From: Macrostomum hystrix
Lineage: Eukaryota; Platyhelminthes; Macrostomidae
Direction of reading: 5' to 3'
Assembly: GCA_950097015.1 (NCBI GenBank)
Contig: CATNEN010000039.1
Location: 14,168,501-14,232,500 of the forward strand
Length of the DNA: 64,000 nucleotides
Positions within the stretch are counted from its first letter, which is position 1; each line of letters begins with the position of its first letter. Shown here piece after piece: positions 41,755 through 49,207 of this stretch. A program made the position numbers and the translations under genes. A model generated the notes under the pieces. That model was not told the origin of the DNA and searched no databases. It was given only the letters and a program-made list of their open reading frames with translations.

Positions 41755-42483
41755 TTATGACCTTTCTCGCAAATCTGTTGCACGCCTTGCCGCCTCCCTT
41801 GATGCCTCTTCTGATGGTCCATCAGATACTCTTGCTTCTTCAATGTCAATGTCTGGCAGATTGTGCAGTCTCTCTAGTCGGCCGAGTCTTCTTTTCGTTT
41901 TCCCCCAGTCGTTGTATATCCTATTCAAATACTCAGTGTGTCTTGTTACGTTTAGCCCCATGGTTCTTAGTGTTTCCTTTGTTTCATTTGCTAGTCTCTG
42001 AAGAGCTGTTATATCTGACTCTGCTGCTGTGAGTCGCGAACTCAATCTATCATGCACTGTGCTTGATCTTAGCATAAAGGCTTCTAAATTTCGAACTTTA
42101 TTTGAATTTTCTGTTACTCTTTCTTCCACCAAGTTTGCTCGATTATTAACGGCAGTTCTCAGAGTGGCGATGTCTGATCTCAGAGTGGCGATGTCTGATC
42201 TCAGAGTGGGTATCGCTGCAACAAGAGTATCCCGATCATGAACAAACTGTACATATAGCATGTCAATCTCTTCCTTCCGTTTTGCTACGCTCAACCGCAG
42301 GTCTTCCATGTTTATTTGTTGTTGGTGTGTTGCCCGCTCTAGGGCTTTCAAGCGATCTTTATTGAGTTTGATTTCTGGAATTTTTTCGTCAACATTTATA
42401 TAACGCCTGTCAAGGTAAGAAACTTGAGCACTAGTGAGTGTGCTTCCGCGATCCAACGATTCACCTGCAAAATTAATAGACAT
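41755..42483 (-). CDS. coiled-coil protein, possible fibre or tail-like
   Basis: 242 aa from ATG 42483 (MSINFAGESLDRGSTLT); a longer frame starting at 42558 is rejected because it overlaps the ATPase gene and lacks the A/T leader. Nearly the whole chain is heptad-rich helix, with an internal repeat (TLRSDIATLRSDIATLRTAV) and later LTAAESDITALQRLANETKE. The C-terminus is charged. It might be a trimeric spike or fibre stalk, or a scaffold. No homologue recognised. Confidence 0.6.
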   Translation of the reverse strand: MSINFAGESLDRGSTLTSAQVSYLDRRYINVDEKIPEIKLNKDRLKALERATHQQQINMEDLRLSVAKRKEEIDMLYVQFVHDRDTLVAAIPTLRSDIATLRSDIATLRTAVNNRANLVEERVTENSNKVRNLEAFMLRSSTVHDRLSSRLTAAESDITALQRLANETKETLRTMGLNVTRHTEYLNRIYNDWGKTKRRLGRLERLHNLPDIDIEEARVSDGPSEEASREAARRATDLRERS

Positions 42484-42500
42484 TTTTTTAATAACAAAAT

Positions 42501-43301
42501 TTAAATTACAGTTCTTTTTTCTTTGTTGATCATCACAAACTGGTAAGGTTGATTCCACTTTTCATAGCAAAGATTAACGAATTCCTCCTGTGAAATCTTT
42601 CTGTTGGAGTTTTTTGTTGGATTTACAAAATGGGCAGGCGCAATGACCTCATTGTAAAATCTTTTTAGCCTGTCCTGTGGAATTGTTGGAAACAGGAGGA
42701 TCAGATTGCAGTTCCCGCGAATTGTTTTGTTCGGGAGCTCGAACCAGTTCTGGGCAATGTAAATCACGTTACAATTGTTGTGCCGTCCTCTTGTAAAATA
42801 GTTTTCTATCTGCTTCTGTGGGCCTGTCATGCAATCATCAAAGACGATCAAATGTTTTCTCCCCTTTTCTAGCTCATCTGGTTGGGGTAGAAGTTTGGTC
42901 TTAGGATCAACCTGCGGATCTCCATATGTGAACACTTTAATGTTCTGCCATTTTTCATTGTCTTTGAGGTGCTTTGCAAATTCGGCAGCTACAATTTCTG
43001 GGTTACTGGGAAGGCTCTTTTGGTTATTAAAACATTGAATAATGTGCTCTTTGTGCAGTCTGTTTTGCAGTCCAGAGATCAACATTTTATACTCATCTTG
43101 ATACAGGGTGGGAGAGTAGATGTGCAGAGTGTCATAGTCGATAAAGCCAGGTCTAAGAAGCATGTTAAAGACTCTGAATGTTTTACCTGAACCTGACGAA
43201 CCAACAACAATGCATCTGAAGTGACTCGGGATTGACTCATGATGAGAAAACTTAATCTGATTACGTGTCCAGTGAGGATTGAAGTCGTTTGAAAAGTCCA
43301 T
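42501..43301 (-). CDS. genome-packaging ATPase (FtsK/HerA type)
   Basis: 266 aa. Walker A is VVGSSGSGKT (32-41), Walker B is LIVFDDCM (151-158), and there is a sensor-like stretch, NVIYIAQNWFELPNKTIRGN. This is the A32-like ATPase of Polintons, virophages and large DNA viruses, which pumps DNA into capsids. The frame is intact, and the start is preceded by AATTTTTTTTTCATCATAGA. The next gene begins 18 bp past its stop. Confidence 0.95.
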   Translation of the reverse strand: MDFSNDFNPHWTRNQIKFSHHESIPSHFRCIVVGSSGSGKTFRVFNMLLRPGFIDYDTLHIYSPTLYQDEYKMLISGLQNRLHKEHIIQCFNNQKSLPSNPEIVAAEFAKHLKDNEKWQNIKVFTYGDPQVDPKTKLLPQPDELEKGRKHLIVFDDCMTGPQKQIENYFTRGRHNNCNVIYIAQNWFELPNKTIRGNCNLILLFPTIPQDRLKRFYNEVIAPAHFVNPTKNSNRKISQEEFVNLCYEKWNQPYQFVMINKEKRTVI

Positions 43302-43485
43302 TTTTCTATGATGAAAAAAAAATTAAAAAAGAGTAAATCATTTATAAGATGTGTCTAGGACTTAGATGTGTCTAGGACTTAGATGTGTCTATTTGGGACT
43401 TAGATGTGTCTATTTGGGACTTAGATGTGTCTATTTGGGACTAGTCTTGTACCCTTACATGTCTTGTACCCTCGAAAAGCACCCT
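43302..43485. repeat. Polinton spacer with short minisatellite
   Basis: From 43349 to 43445 a unit of 17-21 bp based on GACTTAGATGTGTCTA(TTTGG) is repeated five times, then two copies of CTTGTACCCT. It separates the ATPase promoter from the 3' end of the pVI-like gene. Confidence 0.9.
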
Positions 43486-43887
43486 TTAGTCAAATTTGAA
43501 ACCACTTCCTTTTTTAATGCTAGCTATGCTAGCTCTCATCTTCTCGTAGATTGCAGGGTCCACACTGTCTGGATTCGGGGCCAGCGGAGCCAGCGGAGCC
43601 AGCGGAGCCAATGGTGGCTGAATATCTTGTGTTACAGTATCCTTTATCTTTTTAGCCGCAGTGACAACGCTTCCCACAGATTCAGCCACGTTCTTAATAT
43701 TATCTTTGTTCTCACTAATGACTTTAAAGACCCGAGCACCCTGTGCAATTATATCAGCAAGACCATTCCCGGAGCGTTCTTTCCTCGGATAGTGGCCTGC
43801 CGGGAAAAGTCCGGATCCACGCTTAATTAGATTAAGTTCCTCCTTGTCATAGTATTTGTCCACGTCTTTTTCGAAAATAATCGGCAT
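43486..43887 (-). CDS. adenovirus pVI-like candidate
   Basis: 133 aa. An amphipathic-helix stretch (NGLADIIAQGARVFKVISEN, then IKNVAESVGSVVTAAKKIKD) lies between residues 40 and 85, followed by a Pro-Leu-Ala repeat (PPLAPLAPLAPLAP) and a short tail, KKGSGFKFD. Three sites share the form [KR]-x-G-[SN]-G: KRGSG, RSGNG and KKGSG, close to the GxG sites cut by adenovirus proteases. Adenovirus pVI has a similar plan (helix, flexible middle, cleaved C-terminal peptide). Assignment rests on layout and not on clear homology. Confidence 0.5.
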   Translation of the reverse strand: MPIIFEKDVDKYYDKEELNLIKRGSGLFPAGHYPRKERSGNGLADIIAQGARVFKVISENKDNIKNVAESVGSVVTAAKKIKDTVTQDIQPPLAPLAPLAPLAPNPDSVDPAIYEKMRASIASIKKGSGFKFD

Positions 43888-43904
43888 TTTTATTAGGGAA
43901 GAAA

Positions 43905-45086
43905 TTATTTTTTGTTAAAACGTGAAAGCAGAAGCTCTCTTGCCCGTTTGTCGATATACTTCTTTTCCATCATTTTGTCCAGGATGTTGACAAATTCTTT
44001 TCTATTTTCGTCTTTCATGCCAGTCTTTGCAGCTCCAAGAAGAACAGCCACTCGCTTATAGATGTCAGAAATTCCTTTTCCTTGAAATGATTGGTCGGCA
44101 GAGGACTGGTCGGTGGAGGACTGGGGTGAACTCTCAACTGCTCTTTGTTGTGGTGTGAACACTCTTGCTTTGATTTTATTCATTTGAGCTGGGGAGAAAT
44201 TTTCTAGTTGTTGCCAGGCATCTGGGTGATCATTTTTATATTTAGCTACTTGAGTCGGATCTGCATTTTCAAGGGCACTGAGTATGTCTTCGGGTTTGAT
44301 TGTTTGTTGCTGCTGTGGCGGTTGCTGCTGGGGCGGTTGCTGCTGGGGCGGTTGCTGCTGTGGCGGTTGCTGTTCTAGATATTTTATGGCATCTTCTTGA
44401 TCTGGCAAACCAAACCATTGTTTAAAATACTTGTACTTTTTGAATCTAGTCAGGATGACACCGTTGTCATGCATCATTTTCAGAACTTGTGGGTCCTTTA
44501 GTATTTCTATATCTCTAGCAAGAGCAAAAGTTACTAGATCTCTGTAGTTCTTTAGTTGCTTGTCCGAAATTTTCTCTTGGTTTTTAGTCATAAATGTCAG
44601 TAATGTTTCTGTGAAAATTATGCTTTTAGTTTCTGAGCCTTTGACAACAGAAATATGGTTCTTATTTATGTCGATATAATATTCCACTGGTTCATTATAA
44701 ATTTTTTTTCTCCACATACTTATTCCAAATACATATTTCCCATCATGTTCTGCGCGTTCTACTGGTCCAAAAAAGTTATCTGTCACTTTTAGTTGTGACT
44801 GTTGTGGGACTTGGACTTGCGGATCTGCAGATTGTTGTATCTGCGGTGCTTCTGGAATTTTGCCCAAAGCCTTTTGCACCTGGGTTTCCTGTGTGTCGTC
44901 AATAGTTTCTTTGACTTGATCAATATTTTTCTTAGCTTCTCCATACCCGGGTTTATGAAACTCTGTGGCTGCTTGGACAAACTCATTGTAGGATTGTTGC
45001 TCCTTATTGATTAGCCCGGTAACTCTCTTTTCTGCTTGTGCTAGCTTCTCCAATTCAGATATTTGGTGCGCATTTTTTCGCTTCAT
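43905..45086 (-). CDS. unassigned Polinton virion-type protein with Pro-Gln repeat
   Basis: 393 aa. The N-terminus is a charged coiled coil. The middle part (about 105-235) is globular with KYVFGISMWRKKIYNEPVEY and WFGLPDQEDAIKYLEQ. A five-copy QQPPQ repeat (about 238-262) follows, then a helical segment. The tail after FQGKGISDIYKRVAVLLG (near 345) ends KKYIDKRARELLLSRFNKK. Proteins of this length with a helical C-terminal domain lie in this position in many Polintons, but the family has no role that I can name. FQGKG is a candidate protease site. It is divergent from the major capsid gene, with 29 bp between starts. Confidence 0.55.
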   Translation of the reverse strand: MKRKNAHQISELEKLAQAEKRVTGLINKEQQSYNEFVQAATEFHKPGYGEAKKNIDQVKETIDDTQETQVQKALGKIPEAPQIQQSADPQVQVPQQSQLKVTDNFFGPVERAEHDGKYVFGISMWRKKIYNEPVEYYIDINKNHISVVKGSETKSIIFTETLLTFMTKNQEKISDKQLKNYRDLVTFALARDIEILKDPQVLKMMHDNGVILTRFKKYKYFKQWFGLPDQEDAIKYLEQQPPQQQPPQQQPPQQQPPQQQQTIKPEDILSALENADPTQVAKYKNDHPDAWQQLENFSPAQMNKIKARVFTPQQRAVESSPQSSTDQSSADQSFQGKGISDIYKRVAVLLGAAKTGMKDENRKEFVNILDKMMEKKYIDKRARELLLSRFNKK

Positions 45087-45115
45087 TTTTTATTTTATTT
45101 TTTTTAGTTTAAAAA
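45087..45115. promoter_or_regulatory. bidirectional A/T promoter, major capsid
   Basis: 29 bp with TTTTATTTTATTTTTTTTAG between two divergent start codons. Of the plus-strand genes here, only this leader also looks like a splice acceptor (T-run then AG, 8 bases before the ATG). Confidence 0.5.
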
Positions 45116-46402
45116 ATGAACGACCCACTGACACCAGTTTTCTACAAAATTAACAAGCCTATTTTGAGTGATGATAGCACAATCAAAGCGACTCAAGTAA
45201 GAGTTCCCAGTCAGGAAAATCAGAATGAAACTAATCTTGGTCCTGGTCAAACACTGACATTCACCTACAATGGATGTTCGTCTCTGGTTAGTGTGCACAG
45301 TCTTAAGAGCGGTTTCCATATGACATTTCAATTCAAGACAAAGGGAGGTGCGGATGCAGCTCATGCTAACGTTGAAAAGCATGATGCAGATGTGGCTCTG
45401 ATCAGTAACTTTTGGGCGTACATGTTCAAGGAGTTTAGTGTATCGAATGGGAGCACAGAGTTGGAGCGAATCGCCAACTTTGGAGTTGTCTATGACGCTC
45501 ATTGTTTGATCGAGAATCCAGATTTTATTCAGTTGGGGAGTGGTGCGGGTTTCATTGCAGATGAAAAAGAAGGAGATATCAATGACAGTGGCTATAAAAA
45601 GAGGAAGAAGAGATACAACTATGCGTTGCAAGGTGCTGATGATGCTGCTAAGAACCCGCTGTATCGGACTGTTGATGTATTCGTACCACTGAGATTCATG
45701 AGTGGATTCTGTAATACATTTAATCGACTGACTAGTAACTTCAGCTACACCTTTAAGATGACTAGAGATGATCGCAGTAGAGTGTTGTGGACTGGGGCGG
45801 ACCACACTAGGATGGAAGTGAAGCTAACCGGAATCGAGCTGTATTTGGAAGTCATTGAGCCAAAGACCGCACTAAAAGCAGATTATCTCAAGGCAATAGA
45901 GAAGGACATTGATGTCGCCTACACGGCCTACATGTGTCGAGATGAGCGAAACGAAACCAGAACAAACATCTGCATTAAAGAGGGATCATGCAGCAATCCA
46001 AGGTATATTATTATTAACATGAGAAACCCAAATAACATTATACGCTACATGCATGGAGATGTGCGGTCTATTCAGCATGAAATCAGTGATAATCTTTACC
46101 CTGCACTGCCACAAAATGGAAATTTCAGTCAGAACAAGATTAGCAAATTTTACAGCGAGTTGGTCGACTTGGCTGTGAAAGAGAACAATGGAATTGCTAT
46201 CACTGCTCTTCAATATGGAACTCTTTATCCGATGTTTGGCGCCGATGTGTCTGCCAGACAAATGCCTACTGATAACAGCCCTGTGAATATCGTGACTAAC
46301 ATTGAGAGGACTGCCGCAACTGCTGTTGACCTGTATATTATCTATGCATTTGAGAGGAAGGTGAAGCTTAACATGATCAACAATTCATCCAGTAAAGTTT
46401 AA
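45116..46402 (+). CDS. major capsid protein (double jelly-roll)
   Basis: 428 aa. The junction region reads VDVFVPLRFMSGFCNTFNRL, then FSYTFKMTRDDRSRVLW and MEVKLTGIELYLEVIEP. This matches the conserved centre of Polinton/virophage-type major capsid proteins (two strands, loop, then ...L.L.R..D...). Both halves of the expected double jelly-roll fit in the length, which is somewhat short for the family (500-600). The C-terminus is beta-rich (AVDLYIIYAFERKVKLN). The frame is complete. Minor capsid follows 23 bp downstream. Confidence 0.85.
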   Translation: MNDPLTPVFYKINKPILSDDSTIKATQVRVPSQENQNETNLGPGQTLTFTYNGCSSLVSVHSLKSGFHMTFQFKTKGGADAAHANVEKHDADVALISNFWAYMFKEFSVSNGSTELERIANFGVVYDAHCLIENPDFIQLGSGAGFIADEKEGDINDSGYKKRKKRYNYALQGADDAAKNPLYRTVDVFVPLRFMSGFCNTFNRLTSNFSYTFKMTRDDRSRVLWTGADHTRMEVKLTGIELYLEVIEPKTALKADYLKAIEKDIDVAYTAYMCRDERNETRTNICIKEGSCSNPRYIIINMRNPNNIIRYMHGDVRSIQHEISDNLYPALPQNGNFSQNKISKFYSELVDLAVKENNGIAITALQYGTLYPMFGADVSARQMPTDNSPVNIVTNIERTAATAVDLYIIYAFERKVKLNMINNSSSKV

Positions 46403-46425
46403 ATAATTTTTTTTTCGTGAAAAAA

Positions 46426-47238
46426 ATGGAAGCGATTGCTGAAATACTAAATAATATTCTTTCTCACTCTAAGGAGAGCATCCCTATTACAATAACAGGG
46501 CGAATTAATGACCAAAGCGGCATTTTTGTTGAGAAATTAGAGCAGGCGATTCGCCTGGATCCAGGTGCTAATTACCATGTCTATCTTAACGAATTCACTG
46601 GTTGGTCAAACGTTCCCAATGTGACAGCAGCAAATAATAAGTTTCATTACAAATGGAAAGGTGTAGCAGCAGAAGCTGTGGTATTCCCTGTAAGCACACA
46701 GGGCGTGGACACCTATAATTACTTTCTAGAAAACGTCTTTACTAAAAGAGGCCATTTTGAAACACCCAATGCGAGTAAGCCAGAGAAGAAACTGTTCCCT
46801 GTCAAACTATCCTATGATCTCACTGTAATGAGAGTGGTCATGCAAGTTCACAAAGAAGCGGAGGTTGAATTTAGAGATGACACTTGGTATAAGGAATTGG
46901 GATTCGAGAAGAAAGTGTATAAGGCAGAATCCGGGGAAAGCGGTCTGTTCTTAGCACCCAATATCGCAGACATTGTAAAGGGTTTGAATATTCTAATCAG
47001 AAGTAATCTCAGTCTTGCTTGGGTATTTAAGGGGAAGCGAACGAATATTTTGTACAACATCTCTAACTCCGTTGCTGGAGGACAGATGCTGGTAGAGAAA
47101 CCAAATCCGGTGAAAAGAGTTGTGCTAAGTAATAAGGAGATTCACGAGATTGTGCTGCAGTTTGAGACGGAAGATGGTGTTGGCGTTGATTTCAACGGTG
47201 AAGAGTTTGTATTGACGTTGACAATTGAGAGAATGTAA
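46426..47238 (+). CDS. minor capsid / penton protein (single jelly-roll)
   Basis: 270 aa from ATG 46426 (MEAIAEILNNIL), preceded by TTTTTTTTTCGTGAAAAAA. Residues about 45-80 read LDPGANYHVYLNEFTGWSNV then PNVTAANNKFHYKW, the typical start of a Polinton minor capsid jelly-roll. The end is beta-rich (VDFNGEEFVLTLTIERM). The last 162 bp lie inside the right TIR, so they are duplicated at the left end, and the last 47 bp overlap the TIR gene on the other strand. Confidence 0.8.
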   Translation: MEAIAEILNNILSHSKESIPITITGRINDQSGIFVEKLEQAIRLDPGANYHVYLNEFTGWSNVPNVTAANNKFHYKWKGVAAEAVVFPVSTQGVDTYNYFLENVFTKRGHFETPNASKPEKKLFPVKLSYDLTVMRVVMQVHKEAEVEFRDDTWYKELGFEKKVYKAESGESGLFLAPNIADIVKGLNILIRSNLSLAWVFKGKRTNILYNISNSVAGGQMLVEKPNPVKRVVLSNKEIHEIVLQFETEDGVGVDFNGEEFVLTLTIERM

Positions 47239-47915
47239 GCTGCTTAATGATTTCTGCAAAGTTATAGTAGCTGTCGTAGTCCTTTATGGTTACTCCATAC
47301 TTATGAAACCAGTGACTCTTAACTGCTAGATTAATATTAGGGACATTGATATCGACGTTGGGACAATATTTCTTCATGTACTCGCTGCATTCTTGTTTGC
47401 ATTGGTACTTACTCTTGTAATTAGGCTCATGCCTTTTGTAATAAGATCCTGGAGAGACGATTGGGAGCATTTTTAATAAGAATTTAATTTTTTTTCGGAG
47501 GATGAGCACCCAAGGTTTGGGGTCTTGATTGGGATTTTAGTGCTAATTTGATTGTCTTGGCACGCTTTTTGCAGCTTCGCTATTTTGTGCATGATCTCTT
47601 AGGGAGTGGCTGCGATAATTTTTTTTGTCCAAGTTCACAAACTGGAAAGTATTTTTTTGGCGGGGGAACCTTGTTCCTTCAGGAAAGGTAATGGTTTGTG
47701 CATTAAGGAGGCTGCGATAATTTTTGTCCTAGATATTCAACTTACAAACTGATGTGGGATATTAAAAGTAGAGAATTTAGAATATGGAGACGGAGTTTTT
47801 AGAGGGGCGAGGACCCTTTTTTTCCTGATCTCTTCGGGAATAATAAAAGTAATGGTTTGTGGATAATGGAGGCTGCGATTATTTTTGTCCTAGAAGCCCC
47901 CTCTTGCATACTACT
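47077..47915 (-). repeat. Polinton right terminal inverted repeat
   Basis: 839 bp inverted partner of 32534-33372. The outer end reads ...TTGCATACTACT. Confidence 0.95.
47192..47470 (-). CDS. TIR-encoded small protein, right copy
   Basis: 92 aa, same as 32979-33257 apart from two residues. It is convergent with and overlaps the minor capsid gene by 47 bp. The A/T leader is conserved. Confidence 0.5.
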   Translation of the reverse strand: MLPIVSPGSYYKRHEPNYKSKYQCKQECSEYMKKYCPNVDINVPNINLAVKSHWFHKYGVTIKDYDSYYNFAEIIKQLTFSQLSTSIQTLHR

Positions 47916-47921
47916 CACATT
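47916..47921. repeat. Polinton target site duplication, right
   Basis: CACATT, equal to 32528-32533. Confidence 0.95.
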
Positions 47922-48463
47922 AAACACTCGTCCGCGTACAGAGATATTTATTTATTCTGCAGACTTGAAAATGCAACCTTTTTATTGTCTTTTCAATAGT
48001 AGATTAAGAAAGAAACATGCAGCTTAATGCTGCCAGTGCGTTAGCTGCGTAAACATGCTTGCTGTTTAAAAATTTATTCATATAAGAGTGTTTATGTTAG
48101 AAGCGTATAGTTGTGTTTTATGCGAAACAACAGAGAAAAAAAACAACTAAAAATTCATGTTTCTGCGTTCTAATGCATCAGTTTATATACTCGTACTACT
48201 AGAGTATATTAGTTCTGCTGTTATTGTTTGTTATGAATGTTTCTGATACAGTTATATAAGTAAATCAAATTGGTTAAAAACGAACTGTCCTTGGAACAGA
48301 AAACACGCTAAGCAAATTTAGCAATGTTCACTGAAGCAACTATAGCTTTTTGCAAATGAATTCAGCCTATCTGCAAAACCCTTCAGCCAGCCAGGGCCAG
48401 CCTTTGCACACAAGTCAATTAAATTTTTAGTTTTAGTTTTAAATTTGTTCTCAATTCAGAACT
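47922..48463. other. right flank of the Polinton
   Basis: AT-rich, no gene recognised. It would be upstream region or intron of the GH31 gene. Confidence 0.5.
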
Positions 48464-49200
48464 GAAGGCTCTGAAGGAAAGCCTGAAGAGACAGCTACCT
48501 AAGAACTGAAGGTTCTGAAGGATAGCCTGAAGAGACAGCTACCTAAGAACTGAAGGTTCTGAAGGATAGCCTGAAGAGACAGCTACCTAAGAACTGAAGG
48601 TTCTGAAGGATAGCCTGAAGAGACAGCTACCTAAGAACTGAAGGCTCTGAAGGAAAGCCTGAAGAGACAGCTACCTGAGAACTAAAGGCTCTGAAGGATA
48701 GCCTGAAGAGACAGCTACCGGAGAACTGAAGGTTCTGAAGGATAGCCTGAAGAGACAGCTACCTAAGAACTGAAGGTTCTGAAGGATAGCCTGAAGAGAC
48801 AGCTACCTGAGAACTAAAGGCTCTGAAGGATAGCCTGAAGAGACAGCTACCTAAGAACTGAAGGTTCTGAAGGATAGCCTGAAGAGACAGCTACCTGAGA
48901 ACTAAAGGCTCTGAAGGATAGCCTGAAGAGACAGCTACCTAAGAACTGAAGGTTCTGAAGGATAGCCTGAAGAGACAGCTACCTAAGAACTGAAGGCTCT
49001 GAAGGAAAGCCTGAAGAGACAGCTACCTAAGAACTGAAGGTTCTGAAGGATAGCCTGAAGAGACAGCTACCTAAGAACTGAAGGTTCTGAAGGAAAGCCT
49101 GAAGAGACAGCTACCGGAGAACTGAAGGTTCTGAAGGAAAGCCTGAAGAGATTAGCTACCGGAGAACTGAAGGTTCTGAAGGAAAGCCTGAAGAGATTAG
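48464..49200. repeat. 44 bp minisatellite
   Basis: About 17 copies of a 44 bp unit containing GAACTGAAGGTTCTGAAGGA and CCTGAAGAGACAGCTACC. It ends just before the first visible GH31 exon, so it probably fills an intron. Confidence 0.95.
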
Positions 49201-49207
49201 CTACCAG

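Larger units (their letters stand above)
32534..47915. mobile_element. complete Polinton/Maverick element, 15,382 bp
   Basis: Self-synthesising DNA transposon / virus-like element. Both ends are visible: AGTAGTATGCAAGAGGGG... and its inverted copy, 839 bp terminal inverted repeats with only a few differences, and a 6 bp target duplication. All core Polinton genes are present and open: protein-primed polymerase B, retroviral integrase, adenovirus-type protease, FtsK/HerA ATPase, double jelly-roll major capsid and minor capsid. Genes are packed with 15-125 bp gaps, in divergent and convergent blocks. No stop or frameshift was seen in a core gene, so this is a young copy. Confidence 0.97.

Noticed and set aside
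42484-42558. Longer start for the coiled-coil protein
   Set aside because: It would overlap the ATPase 3' end and uses no ATG; ATG 42483 follows the usual A/T leader.
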